From: CAYRGQ01 sp964444885
Lineage (GTDB): Bacteria > Bacteroidota > Bacteroidia > Sphingobacteriales > Sphingobacteriaceae
DNA: 17,605 bases
Direction of reading: 5' to 3'
Assembly (NCBI GenBank): GCA_964444885.1
Contig: CAYUIZ010000065.1
Span: 1 to 17,605 of the forward strand
Both the position numbers and the translations under genes were made by a program. Shown piece after piece: positions 7,093-14,738 of the stretch (its first letter is position 1; each line of letters starts with the position of its first letter). The notes below the pieces were generated by a model. The model ran no database searches. It saw only the letters and a list, made by a program, of their open reading frames with translations, and was not told the origin of the DNA.

Positions 7093-7605
7093 ATGTCAAC
7101 GAAAAGTGTGTTGATCCTGGATAAAGACCAAATCGAAAAAAAAACGGTGCGCATTGCCTATCAGATACTGGAGGACAATTTCGAAGAGAAATCACTGGTA
7201 CTGGCTGGGATTGCTGACCGGGGCTATGTGTTCGCGCAGCGCCTGAAGGCCATACTCGAGCGCATCTCTTCGATCAAGGTAGAACTGATCAAAATAACGC
7301 TCGATAAGGACAGCCGCGTATTAACTGCGCAAACGGACGTTCCGATTACTCAGGCACGCAACAAGGCGGTGATCTTGGTCGACGACGTGCTTAACAGCGG
7401 CCGGACGCTGGCCTACGGCATGGGCGTTTTCTTTGACGTGCCGCTCAAAAAAATGAGGACAGCCGTATTAATCGACCGCAGCCACCACAAATACCCTATA
7501 TTCAGTGATTTTTCGGGACTGAAGCTGTCCACGATCCTCAAGGAGCATGTTGAGGTGACCCTGTCTGAGCAAGACGGAGTGGAAGATGCGGCGTGGCTAT
7601 CGTAG
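7093..7605 (+). CDS. PyrR-like phosphoribosyltransferase family protein
   Basis: A type I phosphoribosyltransferase that binds PRPP. The PRPP loop is VILVDDVLNSGRT at about residues 93-105 (two acidic residues followed by the SGRT phosphate loop). The 170-residue length, the opening SVLILDKDQIEKKTVRIAYQI, the AGIADRGYVFAQRL segment and the late motif LIDRSHHKYPI...DFSGLKLST align well with Bacillus PyrR (about 180 residues). PyrR is an RNA-binding attenuator of pyrimidine operons with uracil phosphoribosyltransferase activity. Bacteroidota members are commonly annotated only as phosphoribosyltransferases, and RNA binding is not assured. No pyr genes are adjacent, so its role here is open. It converges on the transglycosylase gene. 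Confidence 0.85.
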   Translation: MSTKSVLILDKDQIEKKTVRIAYQILEDNFEEKSLVLAGIADRGYVFAQRLKAILERISSIKVELIKITLDKDSRVLTAQTDVPITQARNKAVILVDDVLNSGRTLAYGMGVFFDVPLKKMRTAVLIDRSHHKYPIFSDFSGLKLSTILKEHVEVTLSEQDGVEDAAWLS

Positions 7606-7650
7606 CGAGCGCACAGAACCACCTTGCGCGACCTAACACCCGCATACCAA

Positions 7651-7672
7651 AAGCCAGCACTACAGCGTGCTG
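7651..7672 (-). terminator. possible weak terminator at the end of the transglycosylase gene
   Basis: On the minus strand, CAGCAC (7672-7667) and GTGCTG (7660-7655) form a 6-bp stem with a 6-nt loop containing the stop codon. GCTTTTGG follows. The T run is short, and the hairpin overlaps the coding end, so termination strength is uncertain. Confidence 0.35.
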
Positions 7673-9066
7673 ATCCTCAGCGTCATACCAGCCTTTATTC
7701 CGTTGTTAGCCAAATTGTTATCGGCTTTTATTTTGCTGACCGAAGCGCCCGGGTAGCGCTTGGCAATCGTGGATAACGTATCCCCGCGCTTCACTTTATA
7801 CGAGACGTAAGCGTCCGTCGAGGCCGGCTGTTCGCCCGATTTTTTGGCCAGGCGAAGATTTTGCCCGGCAATAATCGTGTTGCCTTTAATGTTATTCCAT
7901 GCGCGCAGATCCTGCACAGTAACACCGTGCCGCCGTGCAATGGTACCCAAGGACTCGCCGCGCTTCACCCGGTGCGTTGCCATTGGCACGTTGTCGTCCG
8001 TCGCAAGCGATGCGTTCATCACCGCGGGCGTGCTGGACGACCCGTGGTTGAGCACTGCGTACAGCGCCGGGTAGTGAGCAGGTTCTACGTCAGGCAAAAC
8101 AATACGCTTGGGCCGTTCGGCCGAGCCATTGACCATATCCCGCTTGTAGGCGGGGTTCAGGACCTTAAGTGCAGCCACGTCCAACTCCAAAGCGTCTGCG
8201 ATTCCTTTAAGTGACACCATTTTGTTGACGGCCACTTCTTCAGTTTCAATATTGAGCTCAGACGCTATCGGCTCAATGCCGTGTTCTTCGTGGAATGCAA
8301 ATACATAAGCCATGGCGATGAATGCCGGCACGTAGTTACGCGTTTCGCGGGGCAGGTAAGGACTGATTTGCCAATAATCCGGGTTTTCCAGCCCTGATCG
8401 CTTTATGGCGCGGATGACATTTCCCGGTCCGCAATTATACGAAGCGATGGCCAAGAGCCAGTCGCCGAACCGGCCGTAGGCATCGTTGAGGTATGCCGAT
8501 GCCGCATAGGTAGCCGCAACGGGGTCGCTCCTTTCGTCTGCGTAACTGCTAATCTCCAAATCATAACTGCGGGCCGTCGCATACATAAACTGCCAATGCC
8601 CCGTAGCACCCACGCGCGATACGGCATGGGGATTGAGGGCAGACTCGACAATCGACAAATATTTGATTTCCTGCGGCAGGCCGGTCTCGCTAAATATACG
8701 TTCAAAAATAGGGAAATAGTACGCACTTAAGCCCAACATGCGCCCGACGTGGTTTTTGTAGCGGGGACTTGTGTAGGTTTCGATATACGAACGAACTTGA
8801 TCGTTGAAGGTCATCGGCACGTCCTTTTCGATAAAGCGCAGCCTGCCTTCGACAGTCAGCGGTACGAGTTCGAGCGCTTCTTTAGGGAATAGCTCAGCTT
8901 CCAAAAAGTTTACGTTTTCGGTGATTTCTTCCAGGCGTTGGATCATTTTCGATCGGTTGGCCGAATCCGTTTCATGGTCGGCGTGCCGTGGCGTGTTGGC
9001 CGCTTCGGCGAGCGGCATGCAAAGCATGCCACAGACCGCTAAGGCCGAAATATTTTCAATCCTCAT
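7660..9066 (-). CDS. LysM-containing membrane-bound lytic transglycosylase (MltD-like)
   Basis: Cleaves the MurNAc-GlcNAc bond of peptidoglycan with formation of 1,6-anhydroMurNAc. The 468 residues read from ATG 9066 open with a signal peptide (MRIENISALAVCGMLCMPLAEAA). A frame open to 9117 adds 17 residues before it and is less likely. The SLT domain spans about 115-245. The catalytic glutamate is E141 in SIVESALNP, followed by GATGHWQFMYATA and AIASYNCGPGNV. Two LysM peptidoglycan-binding modules close the protein: about 364-407 (HRVKRGESLGTIARRHGV) and about 421-466 (YKVKRGDTLSTIAKRYPG). This order, SLT then LysM repeats, is that of MltD. There is no lipobox cysteine at the usual place, so it is probably soluble in the periplasm or anchored otherwise. 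It lies downstream of tatA but beyond a terminator. Confidence 0.93.
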   Translation of the reverse strand: MRIENISALAVCGMLCMPLAEAANTPRHADHETDSANRSKMIQRLEEITENVNFLEAELFPKEALELVPLTVEGRLRFIEKDVPMTFNDQVRSYIETYTSPRYKNHVGRMLGLSAYYFPIFERIFSETGLPQEIKYLSIVESALNPHAVSRVGATGHWQFMYATARSYDLEISSYADERSDPVAATYAASAYLNDAYGRFGDWLLAIASYNCGPGNVIRAIKRSGLENPDYWQISPYLPRETRNYVPAFIAMAYVFAFHEEHGIEPIASELNIETEEVAVNKMVSLKGIADALELDVAALKVLNPAYKRDMVNGSAERPKRIVLPDVEPAHYPALYAVLNHGSSSTPAVMNASLATDDNVPMATHRVKRGESLGTIARRHGVTVQDLRAWNNIKGNTIIAGQNLRLAKKSGEQPASTDAYVSYKVKRGDTLSTIAKRYPGASVSKIKADNNLANNGIKAGMTLRISTL

Positions 9067-9237
9067 TTCTATTACCGATTGCAGGCATAATGGATTAACA
9101 TGCAAATACGAAAACATGCCAGCCCCGCTGACCGGAGCTATCCGGGTTTAATTTCTGAATCTTGCTGCTACCATAACGGCCGCAACGCTGATTTTATTGT
9201 ATGCCGAGCGAAAACTCAACGTCGGCAAAAATGACAA

Positions 9238-9274
9238 AAGCTTAAAACCCCGCCTTCCACGCGGTTTTAAGCTT
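9238..9274 (-). terminator. terminator after tatA
   Basis: A 12-bp inverted repeat, AAGCTTAAAACC (9238-9249) and GGTTTTAAGCTT (9263-9274), has extra GC pairing in the loop. Read on the minus strand it is followed by TTTTGTCATTTTTG. It lies about 27 bp after the tatA stop and separates tatA from the transglycosylase gene, which is therefore likely to have its own promoter in 9067-9237. Confidence 0.7.
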
Positions 9275-9300
9275 CGCAAACTCGTTATAAAAAGCCGTGA

Positions 9301-9489
9301 TTAGCTCTTTTCTTGTTGCACGTCCTCTTGTTGAGGAATTTCTTTCTGGCCTTCCTTGAATTCCCGGATACCACGTCCCATACCACGCATCAGCTCTGGA
9401 ATTTTACGGCCGCCAAACAACAGCAAAAGCGCCAGCACGATAAGGATAATCTCTTGTGCACCAAGGAATAAAAACACTGAATCTAACAT
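9301..9489 (-). CDS. tatA: Sec-independent protein translocase TatA/TatE component
   Basis: Small membrane subunit that forms the pore of the twin-arginine pathway for folded proteins. The 62 residues show the canonical plan: short periplasmic N-terminus, one transmembrane helix (about 10-25, AQEIILIVLALLLLF), the conserved hinge FGGRKIPEL, an amphipathic helix (MRGMGRGIREFKEG) and a short charged tail. The length is typical of TatA and TatE and too short for TatB. tatC is not within the window. It stands between the EnvC-like gene and the transglycosylase, with its own promoter-like sequence. Confidence 0.93.
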   Translation of the reverse strand: MLDSVFLFLGAQEIILIVLALLLLFGGRKIPELMRGMGRGIREFKEGQKEIPQQEDVQQEKS

Positions 9490-9544
9490 ATCTCTGTTTT
9501 TTTGTTTTTTCGCGCCCTCAGAGGCGCACTTGCATACGCAAACA

Positions 9545-9576
9545 CAAATGTAAGTATATTTTTATTTAATATAGAA
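9545..9576 (-). promoter_or_regulatory. candidate tatA promoter
   Basis: On the minus strand, TACATTTG (9552-9545) is an exact match to the -7 consensus TAnnTTTG in a very AT-rich stretch. The best -33 partner is a TTTC about 21 nt upstream, which differs from TTTG at one base. The element lies about 56 bp before the tatA ATG. Confidence 0.5.
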
Positions 9577-9624
9577 ACGCTGTGCAATAAACTTTTGCCG
9601 CAAGGCCCTGTGCCGCATGCCCGT

Positions 9625-10923
9625 TTACCGCGCCAACCAGGATTCCGGATCGTGGTGATCAAAGCCTTCCAGTACCTGAAACTGAAACTCGGAATACCCG
9701 TCTTCGTCGGCATAAGTCTGCCCCAGGGCCTGTCCCAGCTCAACATCCTGTCCGCGCCGTACCGCTACCGAACGCAGGTTGGCGTACACGGTGATGTACT
9801 TTCCGTGGCGTACAATAACGAGAAATCCTGCACCTGCATCGAGGGGCATGACCGCAGTTACCTGCCCACTAAATACTGCATTTACACTCGCATTGGCTTG
9901 CGTACGAATTTTGATGCCATCGTTGTCTACCGTTACGTTGCGCCCCATCGTATGGCGGCCAAAGCGCGAGGTGATAATCCCGTTTTGCACAGGCCAGGGC
10001 AAGCGTCCGCGGTTGCCGGCAAAATCGGCCGACAGCTTCGCCGCCGCCGGTGTGGCGGCCAGGAGCTCTACCGCGGTCTTCGTCGTTTCCACTGGCCGTT
10101 CGGCTTCCACTTCGGCTACTGTCTTGCCCGTCCGCGCCGCTTCCAGTTTGGCGGCTGCTAACCTAGCCGCCTCTTGCCGCTTCATTTCCTCCTCTACTTC
10201 CCGCCGGATCGCGTTGTCGATGGCCCGTGCCAAGCGCGCGTCCTCCTGTTGCTTTTTAGCAAGCTCCTGCTTAAATTCCTTCTCCTGCCGGGTGAGGGCA
10301 TTGAGCACCTTTGACTCCTCGCCCTGCTCCCGGGCGATCAAATTCCGCTCATCCTGTGCCTCAGCGAGCAACACCGCCTGCTCCTTTTTGCTGGCTTCGA
10401 GTTGCGCTACTTTAAGTGCAATTTCCTTTTGGGTATTGGCGATTTCATCCGCACGCTTCTTGCGCGATTCGTTAAACTGCTGCAGATATTTAACCCGTTT
10501 AAACGCCTGGTTGAAATCCTCCGAAGCGAAGATGAACATCATCTTGTTGTGCGCATTTCGATTGCGAAACGCAAACATGATCATGCTTTCGTAGTCTTTG
10601 CGCAGCTTCGCTAGCTGGTTTCTCAGGTTTTGAATGGTTTTATTGTGCGAAGCGATTTGGTTGTTAAGGATTTTGATTTCGCTGTTGATGGTGGCTACTT
10701 TTTGCTCGCGCAGCCGCAGCTGCGTGGTCAGCTCGTTTACCTGACGGAGGGACAGGCTCCGCTCGCTGGCCGTAGACCGGATACTTTTGTCCAGCTCCTG
10801 AATCTCCCTGTTTAGCCGTTCACGTTGTTTTTTTAGCTCCGCGCTGCTCTGGCCCATCGCCCAAGGCGCTGCTAGAAGCAACAAAATTGCGCACAAGAAA
10901 GCTTTGATAACGTTCACCCGCAT
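9625..10923 (-). CDS. EnvC-like murein hydrolase activator with degenerate M23/LytM domain
   Basis: The 432 residues read from ATG 10923 start with a signal peptide (MRVNVIKAFLCAILLLLAAPWAMG, then QSS). ATG 10938 is an alternative that adds five residues. Residues of roughly 25-270 are heptad-rich and charged, predicting a long coiled coil (SSAELKKQRERLNREIQELDKS onward), and a lysine/glutamate-rich hinge follows. The last 125 or so residues form an M23/LytM fold (LPWPVQNGIITSRFGRH). Zinc ligands are lost: the usual HxGxDI reads DNDGIKI, YAHL reads YANL, and the HxH strand reads EFQFQ. Such proteins do not cut peptidoglycan but activate amidases during division, as EnvC does in E. coli. The specific partner here is inference. 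It lies 106 bp after the DUF4292 gene, probably in the same operon. Confidence 0.9.
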   Translation of the reverse strand: MRVNVIKAFLCAILLLLAAPWAMGQSSAELKKQRERLNREIQELDKSIRSTASERSLSLRQVNELTTQLRLREQKVATINSEIKILNNQIASHNKTIQNLRNQLAKLRKDYESMIMFAFRNRNAHNKMMFIFASEDFNQAFKRVKYLQQFNESRKKRADEIANTQKEIALKVAQLEASKKEQAVLLAEAQDERNLIAREQGEESKVLNALTRQEKEFKQELAKKQQEDARLARAIDNAIRREVEEEMKRQEAARLAAAKLEAARTGKTVAEVEAERPVETTKTAVELLAATPAAAKLSADFAGNRGRLPWPVQNGIITSRFGRHTMGRNVTVDNDGIKIRTQANASVNAVFSGQVTAVMPLDAGAGFLVIVRHGKYITVYANLRSVAVRRGQDVELGQALGQTYADEDGYSEFQFQVLEGFDHHDPESWLAR

Positions 10924-11029
10924 GTTCTTATATACCATTAACCGAGGCATTCCCGGCTTTATTGTCTGCGAAAATAATAAAAGTAGCGCAAAGCACCGCA
11001 TCCGGCCCGGCGGCAAGGGGGGCATTTTG

Positions 11030-11821
11030 CTACCGCACCTCCTCAAACCTAGGCGGAATGGAGAACGGCATTTCCACCTCCTCGTCAAATGCGATGCGAT
11101 TATACGCCATATCGATCTGCAGATCGAGCCGCTCGGCTTGCATTGCCAGCTGAAATATTTGCGGAAAAGACCGACCAGCGTATTCCTGCCGGTTTTCGTA
11201 CATGGCGGTCAGGCGCTGTCCGGCGCCGGCCTCTTCCAGCGTGGCGAAGCTGGCCCGGTGCGCCGGGTCGAGGGTAAGCTCGTACGCCAGGCTATCGTGG
11301 CCGCCGCGAAACACGTATCCGTTGTCAAACGCCGTAACGCGGAGTTGCCGATCAACAAGCGACACCGGAACTTCCCCTGTCAGCAAATCCTGGACAGCCT
11401 GGAAGTCGAGCTCTTCGCTGGCAAACCGATGAATATAGTCAAAGGGCTGGTCGACATACACAGACTGCATGCGATTGATGATGCGGACACGCTCGGGCGT
11501 AATCATGACGCGCGCAACCTCCATGCCCAGCAAGGCGGTTACCGACACCCAAATTGCTTCATCTTTGCGGATGCGCACATGCGCCGTTACGTCGTGGATG
11601 TCCTTATTGAGTTTGAACGTGCTCTTGGCGCGTCCATTGAAGGAGGTATAGTCCAGCCGCGCCTCTTCCGTTTCCCGCCTGATCTTGACCGCCTCGGCGC
11701 GCGACACGAAGCGCTCGCCCTCTACCGGCACGGAGCCCCGCTCCCGCCTAGGCTTGCAACCGACTACCACCAGCAGCACCACCGAAAGCCAGAGCAGCCT
11801 ATTCAATGTATTTCCGCTCAT
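11030..11821 (-). CDS. DUF4292 family lipoprotein
   Basis: The 263 residues read from ATG 11821 start with a lipoprotein signal whose lipobox VVVGC places the lipidated cysteine at residue 22. A longer frame from 11875 lacks that N-terminal position and is disfavoured. The rest is a beta-rich domain with FNGRAKSTFKLNKDIHDVTAHVRIRKDEAIWVSVTALLGMEVARVMITPERVRIINR near its start. This fits the DUF4292 family, found next to TPR and EnvC-like genes in Bacteroidota. The alternating strands and IWVSVTA segment recall the LolA/LolB lipoprotein carrier fold, but this is only an inference. The start overlaps the end of the TPR gene by 23 bp, which suggests translational coupling. Confidence 0.85.
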   Translation of the reverse strand: MSGNTLNRLLWLSVVLLVVVGCKPRRERGSVPVEGERFVSRAEAVKIRRETEEARLDYTSFNGRAKSTFKLNKDIHDVTAHVRIRKDEAIWVSVTALLGMEVARVMITPERVRIINRMQSVYVDQPFDYIHRFASEELDFQAVQDLLTGEVPVSLVDRQLRVTAFDNGYVFRGGHDSLAYELTLDPAHRASFATLEEAGAGQRLTAMYENRQEYAGRSFPQIFQLAMQAERLDLQIDMAYNRIAFDEEVEMPFSIPPRFEEVR

Positions 11822-13544
11822 TGATTTTTTTAGAAAGACCCTCAATATCTTTGCCAACCGCCGTAGCGACCGCACGCGCCCGTTTCCACTGGGCCACGGC
11901 CTTGTCGATGTCGCCGTTCATAGCCAGAATATCACCGTAATGCTCGTGCAGCACCTCGGATGGCTCACTGGAATTGTCCATGGCCCGCTTTATCCACACG
12001 AGGGCCTCATCATACCGGCCTTGCTGGAAAAGCACCCATGCATACGTGTCTTCGTAATGCTCCACCCCCGGCTCCAGGCGCACCGCTCGTTCGGCCATGG
12101 TGGCAGCTTGGTCAAGTTTCTCCTTGCGCAGCGCGAGGTAGTACGCGTAATTGTTCAGCGCGTAGGCATTCGCCGTATCGATCGCGATAGCCTCTTCGTA
12201 AGCCACATCAGACTCAGCATGCATGTCCAGGGCATTGTACACATCACCCAAACTGCTATAGAGCTGGGTCATCAGCGGCGTATTATTCGCGTCGGCGATG
12301 TTCAGCGCGTGCTCGAAATGCTTTCGGGCTTCGGTGTGCTGTTTGTTGCCCAGCAAGCCATGACCGATCAAGAACGAGATGAAGGGGTTGTTGGGGAAAA
12401 GTGCGGCGGCCTCGGCACCGTGTTTGACCACCTCATCATTCATGCGCAGCTGCAATTCGACCGAAAGGAGCTGTTGCCAAACCGGCTCGAGGTACATATT
12501 GATCCCCACGGCCTTGAGGTAAGCCTCGCGCGCCTCGCTTGGCTCACTCAGCTGCACGTAGACATCGCCCCGAACAGCGTGGGCACGCGGATCTTGGGGA
12601 TAATGTGCGACAAGCATGTCCGCCAAGCCGGCAATGGAAGCGTTGCCGAGCCGCCTTTTGTCGTTGCTCAACGTGGTGTAGAGCACACTCGCCTTGGCCT
12701 CGATGTCGAGTTGATCCCCCGAAAATGCGGCTTTCAGGTGCTCGACCGCCTTCTGCTCGCGCCCCATCGCCAAATAGGCATCCGCTCGGCCCAGCAAGAC
12801 CACACCATCATCAGGGAAACGCTTTGAAGCCACATTCAGTGTTGCCAGCGCCCGGCGCGGTTTGTCGGTGAGCGTATATAACTCGGCCAGCAGCATGTGG
12901 GGCCTGACGGTCGGTGGCTTTTGCTTTAAGAACCTCTCCAAACCCCGGATGGCGGCATCCGGATTTTCCATGGCCATGTAGACTTCGCTCTCGCCCATGA
13001 TGCCGTCCTCGGTATCGCCCACCCGTTTCCTCGCCTGTGCATAAAGCGCCAGCGCTGCGTCATAATCCTGGCCCAGGAAATGCACGTAGGCCGCACTGTG
13101 GTAGTGTGCCGGGTTGTCGGGTTCGATTCGGGCTAGCGCCTCGAAAACAGGAGGCATGGCCGGCAGGTTGCCCGTATGCTTGTATATTTCGAGCAGGAGC
13201 TCCCAATAAGCCTTCTGGTCGGGCAGCCCCTGCGTAGCCGTCTCCGCGGCCTGCTGGGCGGCACGATAGTCCTGCAGTTCGAGCGACACACGCGCCAGTT
13301 CGTATTGGGCGGCGTAATGGGCGGGCTGTGCGCGCACAATGTGCAAGAAGGTCTGCTGTGCTTCGTACGCCATGCCATCGGCACGTTGCTTCAGCCCTCG
13401 GAGGTAAAGGGTACGCAAGTGCGTCGTGTCCACCTGCACCACCACCGTATCCCCAACAGCCACGCTGCCTACCTCATCCTTGCCCCCTGCCCAAAGTAGC
13501 ATCGGCACTAAGCAAAACCAAAAACTCGCAATGTATATTTTCAT
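11799..13544 (-). CDS. exported tetratricopeptide repeat protein
   Basis: The 581 residues read from ATG 13544 open with a signal peptide (MKIYIASFWFCLVPMLLWAG). A frame extending to 13637 adds 31 residues that do not look like an export signal. Tandem TPR helical pairs fill most of the protein. Examples are AYEAQQTFLHIVRAQPAHYAAQYELARVSLELQDY near the start, HYHSAAYVHFLGQDYDAALALYAQ in the middle, and AYEEAIAIDTANAYALNNYAYYLALRKEKLDQAATMAERAVRLEPG and DTYAWVLFQQGRYDEALVWIKRAM near the end. TPR proteins are protein-interaction scaffolds, so no reaction is implied. It is the first gene of a minus-strand cluster with DUF4292 and the EnvC-like gene, suggesting a role in envelope assembly or division. 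Confidence 0.92.
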   Translation of the reverse strand: MKIYIASFWFCLVPMLLWAGGKDEVGSVAVGDTVVVQVDTTHLRTLYLRGLKQRADGMAYEAQQTFLHIVRAQPAHYAAQYELARVSLELQDYRAAQQAAETATQGLPDQKAYWELLLEIYKHTGNLPAMPPVFEALARIEPDNPAHYHSAAYVHFLGQDYDAALALYAQARKRVGDTEDGIMGESEVYMAMENPDAAIRGLERFLKQKPPTVRPHMLLAELYTLTDKPRRALATLNVASKRFPDDGVVLLGRADAYLAMGREQKAVEHLKAAFSGDQLDIEAKASVLYTTLSNDKRRLGNASIAGLADMLVAHYPQDPRAHAVRGDVYVQLSEPSEAREAYLKAVGINMYLEPVWQQLLSVELQLRMNDEVVKHGAEAAALFPNNPFISFLIGHGLLGNKQHTEARKHFEHALNIADANNTPLMTQLYSSLGDVYNALDMHAESDVAYEEAIAIDTANAYALNNYAYYLALRKEKLDQAATMAERAVRLEPGVEHYEDTYAWVLFQQGRYDEALVWIKRAMDNSSEPSEVLHEHYGDILAMNGDIDKAVAQWKRARAVATAVGKDIEGLSKKINERKYIE

Positions 13545-13792
13545 CCTATCTATTTGTGATTCGATTTGTGATACGTGTGTATCTTCATGTTCCGCACAGG
13601 CACGCGCCAAACCGCAGCCGGTATGCTCTCCTGCCAAAAATAAGAAAAAGAAGGCGGATATACGCGTCAGGCACCCGGAATAAGCCCGCTCGGCGCCCTA
13701 GCCACCAACGTTGCGGTTTGCACAGACGCTAACGGCGTGATTGACACGGAGTAAGCAAGGCTGGCCGCTGAGCGCGTCATCCTACTTTTTCG
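13545..13792. other. intergenic region between the divergent TPR and rplM genes
   Basis: No gene with recognisable product is present. Short open frames run through it but have no family-like sequence. Directly upstream of the TPR start (13552-13575) a 12-bp unit, ATTTGTGATTCG, is repeated in tandem with one change. I find no tRNA cloverleaf and no strong TAnnTTTG box for the TPR gene on the minus strand. Confidence 0.5.
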
Positions 13793-13824
13793 TTTGCGGA
13801 ATAAAATAAAATACCCTACCTTTG
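13793..13824 (+). promoter_or_regulatory. promoter of the rplM-rpsI-rpsB-tsf block
   Basis: TTTG at 13793-13796 and TACCTTTG at 13817-13824 are separated by 20 nt. This is an exact fit to the Bacteroidota -33/-7 consensus, as expected for a strongly expressed ribosomal operon. Transcription would start about 13831. The upstream TTG at 13822 lies inside the -7 box and cannot be the rplM initiation codon. Confidence 0.75.
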
Positions 13825-13875
13825 CAGTCCCTAAAACAATGGGGAATAAAAAATTTATTAATTAATACAAAGCAA

Positions 13876-14319
13876 GTGAATACGTTAAGTTACAAAACTG
13901 TCTCTGCCAACAAAAAAACCGTCAACAAGGAGTGGATTGTTGTTGACGCGGAAGGCGAGATTTTGGGGCGCTTGTCATCCCAGATTGCAAAGGTGATCCG
14001 GGGGAAACACAAGCCAGCGTACACCCCACACGTAGACTGCGGCGATAACGTGATCGTGATCAACGCAGACAAAGTTAAGCTGACCGGCAACAAGCTGGGC
14101 GACAAGCAGTATGTTCGCTATACGGGCTATCCCGGAGGTCAGCGGTTTACCTCTCCAAAAGAATTGCTCGCGAAGCACCCTGAGCGCCTTGTGGAAAAAG
14201 CCGTCCGCGGCATGCTTCCCAAAAACCGTTTGGGACGTGCCTTGTTCCGCAACCTGTTTGTTTATGCAGGCAACGAGCATCCGCACGCGGCGCAGAATCC
14301 AACCACTGTTAAATTCTAA
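13876..14319 (+). CDS. rplM: 50S ribosomal protein L13
   Basis: Early-assembling large-subunit protein. The 147 residues read from GTG 13876 begin (M)NTLSYKTVSANKKTVNKEWIVVDA, the usual start in Bacteroidota. A TTG 54 bases earlier keeps the frame but overlaps the promoter and adds an unconserved segment. Family motifs include LGRLSSQIAKVIRGKHKPAYTPHVDCGDNVIVINADK, GYPGGQRF and AVRGMLPKNRLGRALFRNLFVYAGNEHPHAAQNP. There is no Shine-Dalgarno sequence before the GTG. It is first gene of the operon, 11 bp before rpsI. L13 can autoregulate its own operon in some bacteria; no such element is evident here. Confidence 0.96.
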   Translation: MNTLSYKTVSANKKTVNKEWIVVDAEGEILGRLSSQIAKVIRGKHKPAYTPHVDCGDNVIVINADKVKLTGNKLGDKQYVRYTGYPGGQRFTSPKELLAKHPERLVEKAVRGMLPKNRLGRALFRNLFVYAGNEHPHAAQNPTTVKF

Positions 14320-14330
14320 GGAGAAAAGAA

Positions 14331-14717
14331 ATGTCAACAACAAACACTTCAGGAAGAAGGAAAACGGCAATTGCCCGCATCTACTTGACAGCAGGCAGCG
14401 GCAATATCACCGTCAATGGTAAGGATTACAAAACGTATTTCCCTACACTGCCATTGCAATATATCATCACCCAAAGCACGGAAGTTTCAGGCGTTGCCGG
14501 CAATTTCGACGTGCAAGTTAACGTAGCTGGTGGCGGGGTCAAAGGCCAAGCCGAAGCGGTGCGTCTGGCCATTGCCAAAGCACTGGTCGAGCTGGATCCG
14601 GAAGCCAAGCCCGCATTGCGCGCCAAAGGACTGGTGACACGCGACGACCGCATGGTGGAGCGTAAAAAGCCAGGACGTCGCAAAGCGCGCCGGAAATTTC
14701 AATTCAGCAAACGTTAA
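14331..14717 (+). CDS. rpsI: 30S ribosomal protein S9
   Basis: Small-subunit head protein whose C-terminal tail reaches the P-site tRNA. The 128 residues contain the family motifs GRRKTAIARIYLTAGSGNITVNGKDY, GGGVKGQAEAVRLAIAKAL and the C-terminal basic tail PGRRKARRKFQFSKR, ending in the invariant Lys-Arg. ATG 14331 is preceded by TAAGGAGAAAAGAA, an unusually good Shine-Dalgarno for this phylum, overlapping the rplM stop codon. The gene is therefore probably translated in step with rplM. Confidence 0.97.
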   Translation: MSTTNTSGRRKTAIARIYLTAGSGNITVNGKDYKTYFPTLPLQYIITQSTEVSGVAGNFDVQVNVAGGGVKGQAEAVRLAIAKALVELDPEAKPALRAKGLVTRDDRMVERKKPGRRKARRKFQFSKR

Positions 14718-14738
14718 TTTTTTAAGGAGGATTATAAA

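Noticed and set aside
10904..11824. Open frame of 306 codons on the plus strand
   Set aside because: Antisense to the DUF4292 lipoprotein gene, which has a lipobox and family motifs. The plus product is not protein-like.
11685..12827. Open frame of 380 codons on the plus strand
   Set aside because: Antisense to the TPR gene. Its length follows from GC-rich codon usage of the repeats, and no domain is visible.
13576..13792. tRNA or small protein gene upstream of rplM
   Set aside because: No cloverleaf arms or TTCGANTC-like loop, and the short frames have no family-like sequence or initiation signal.
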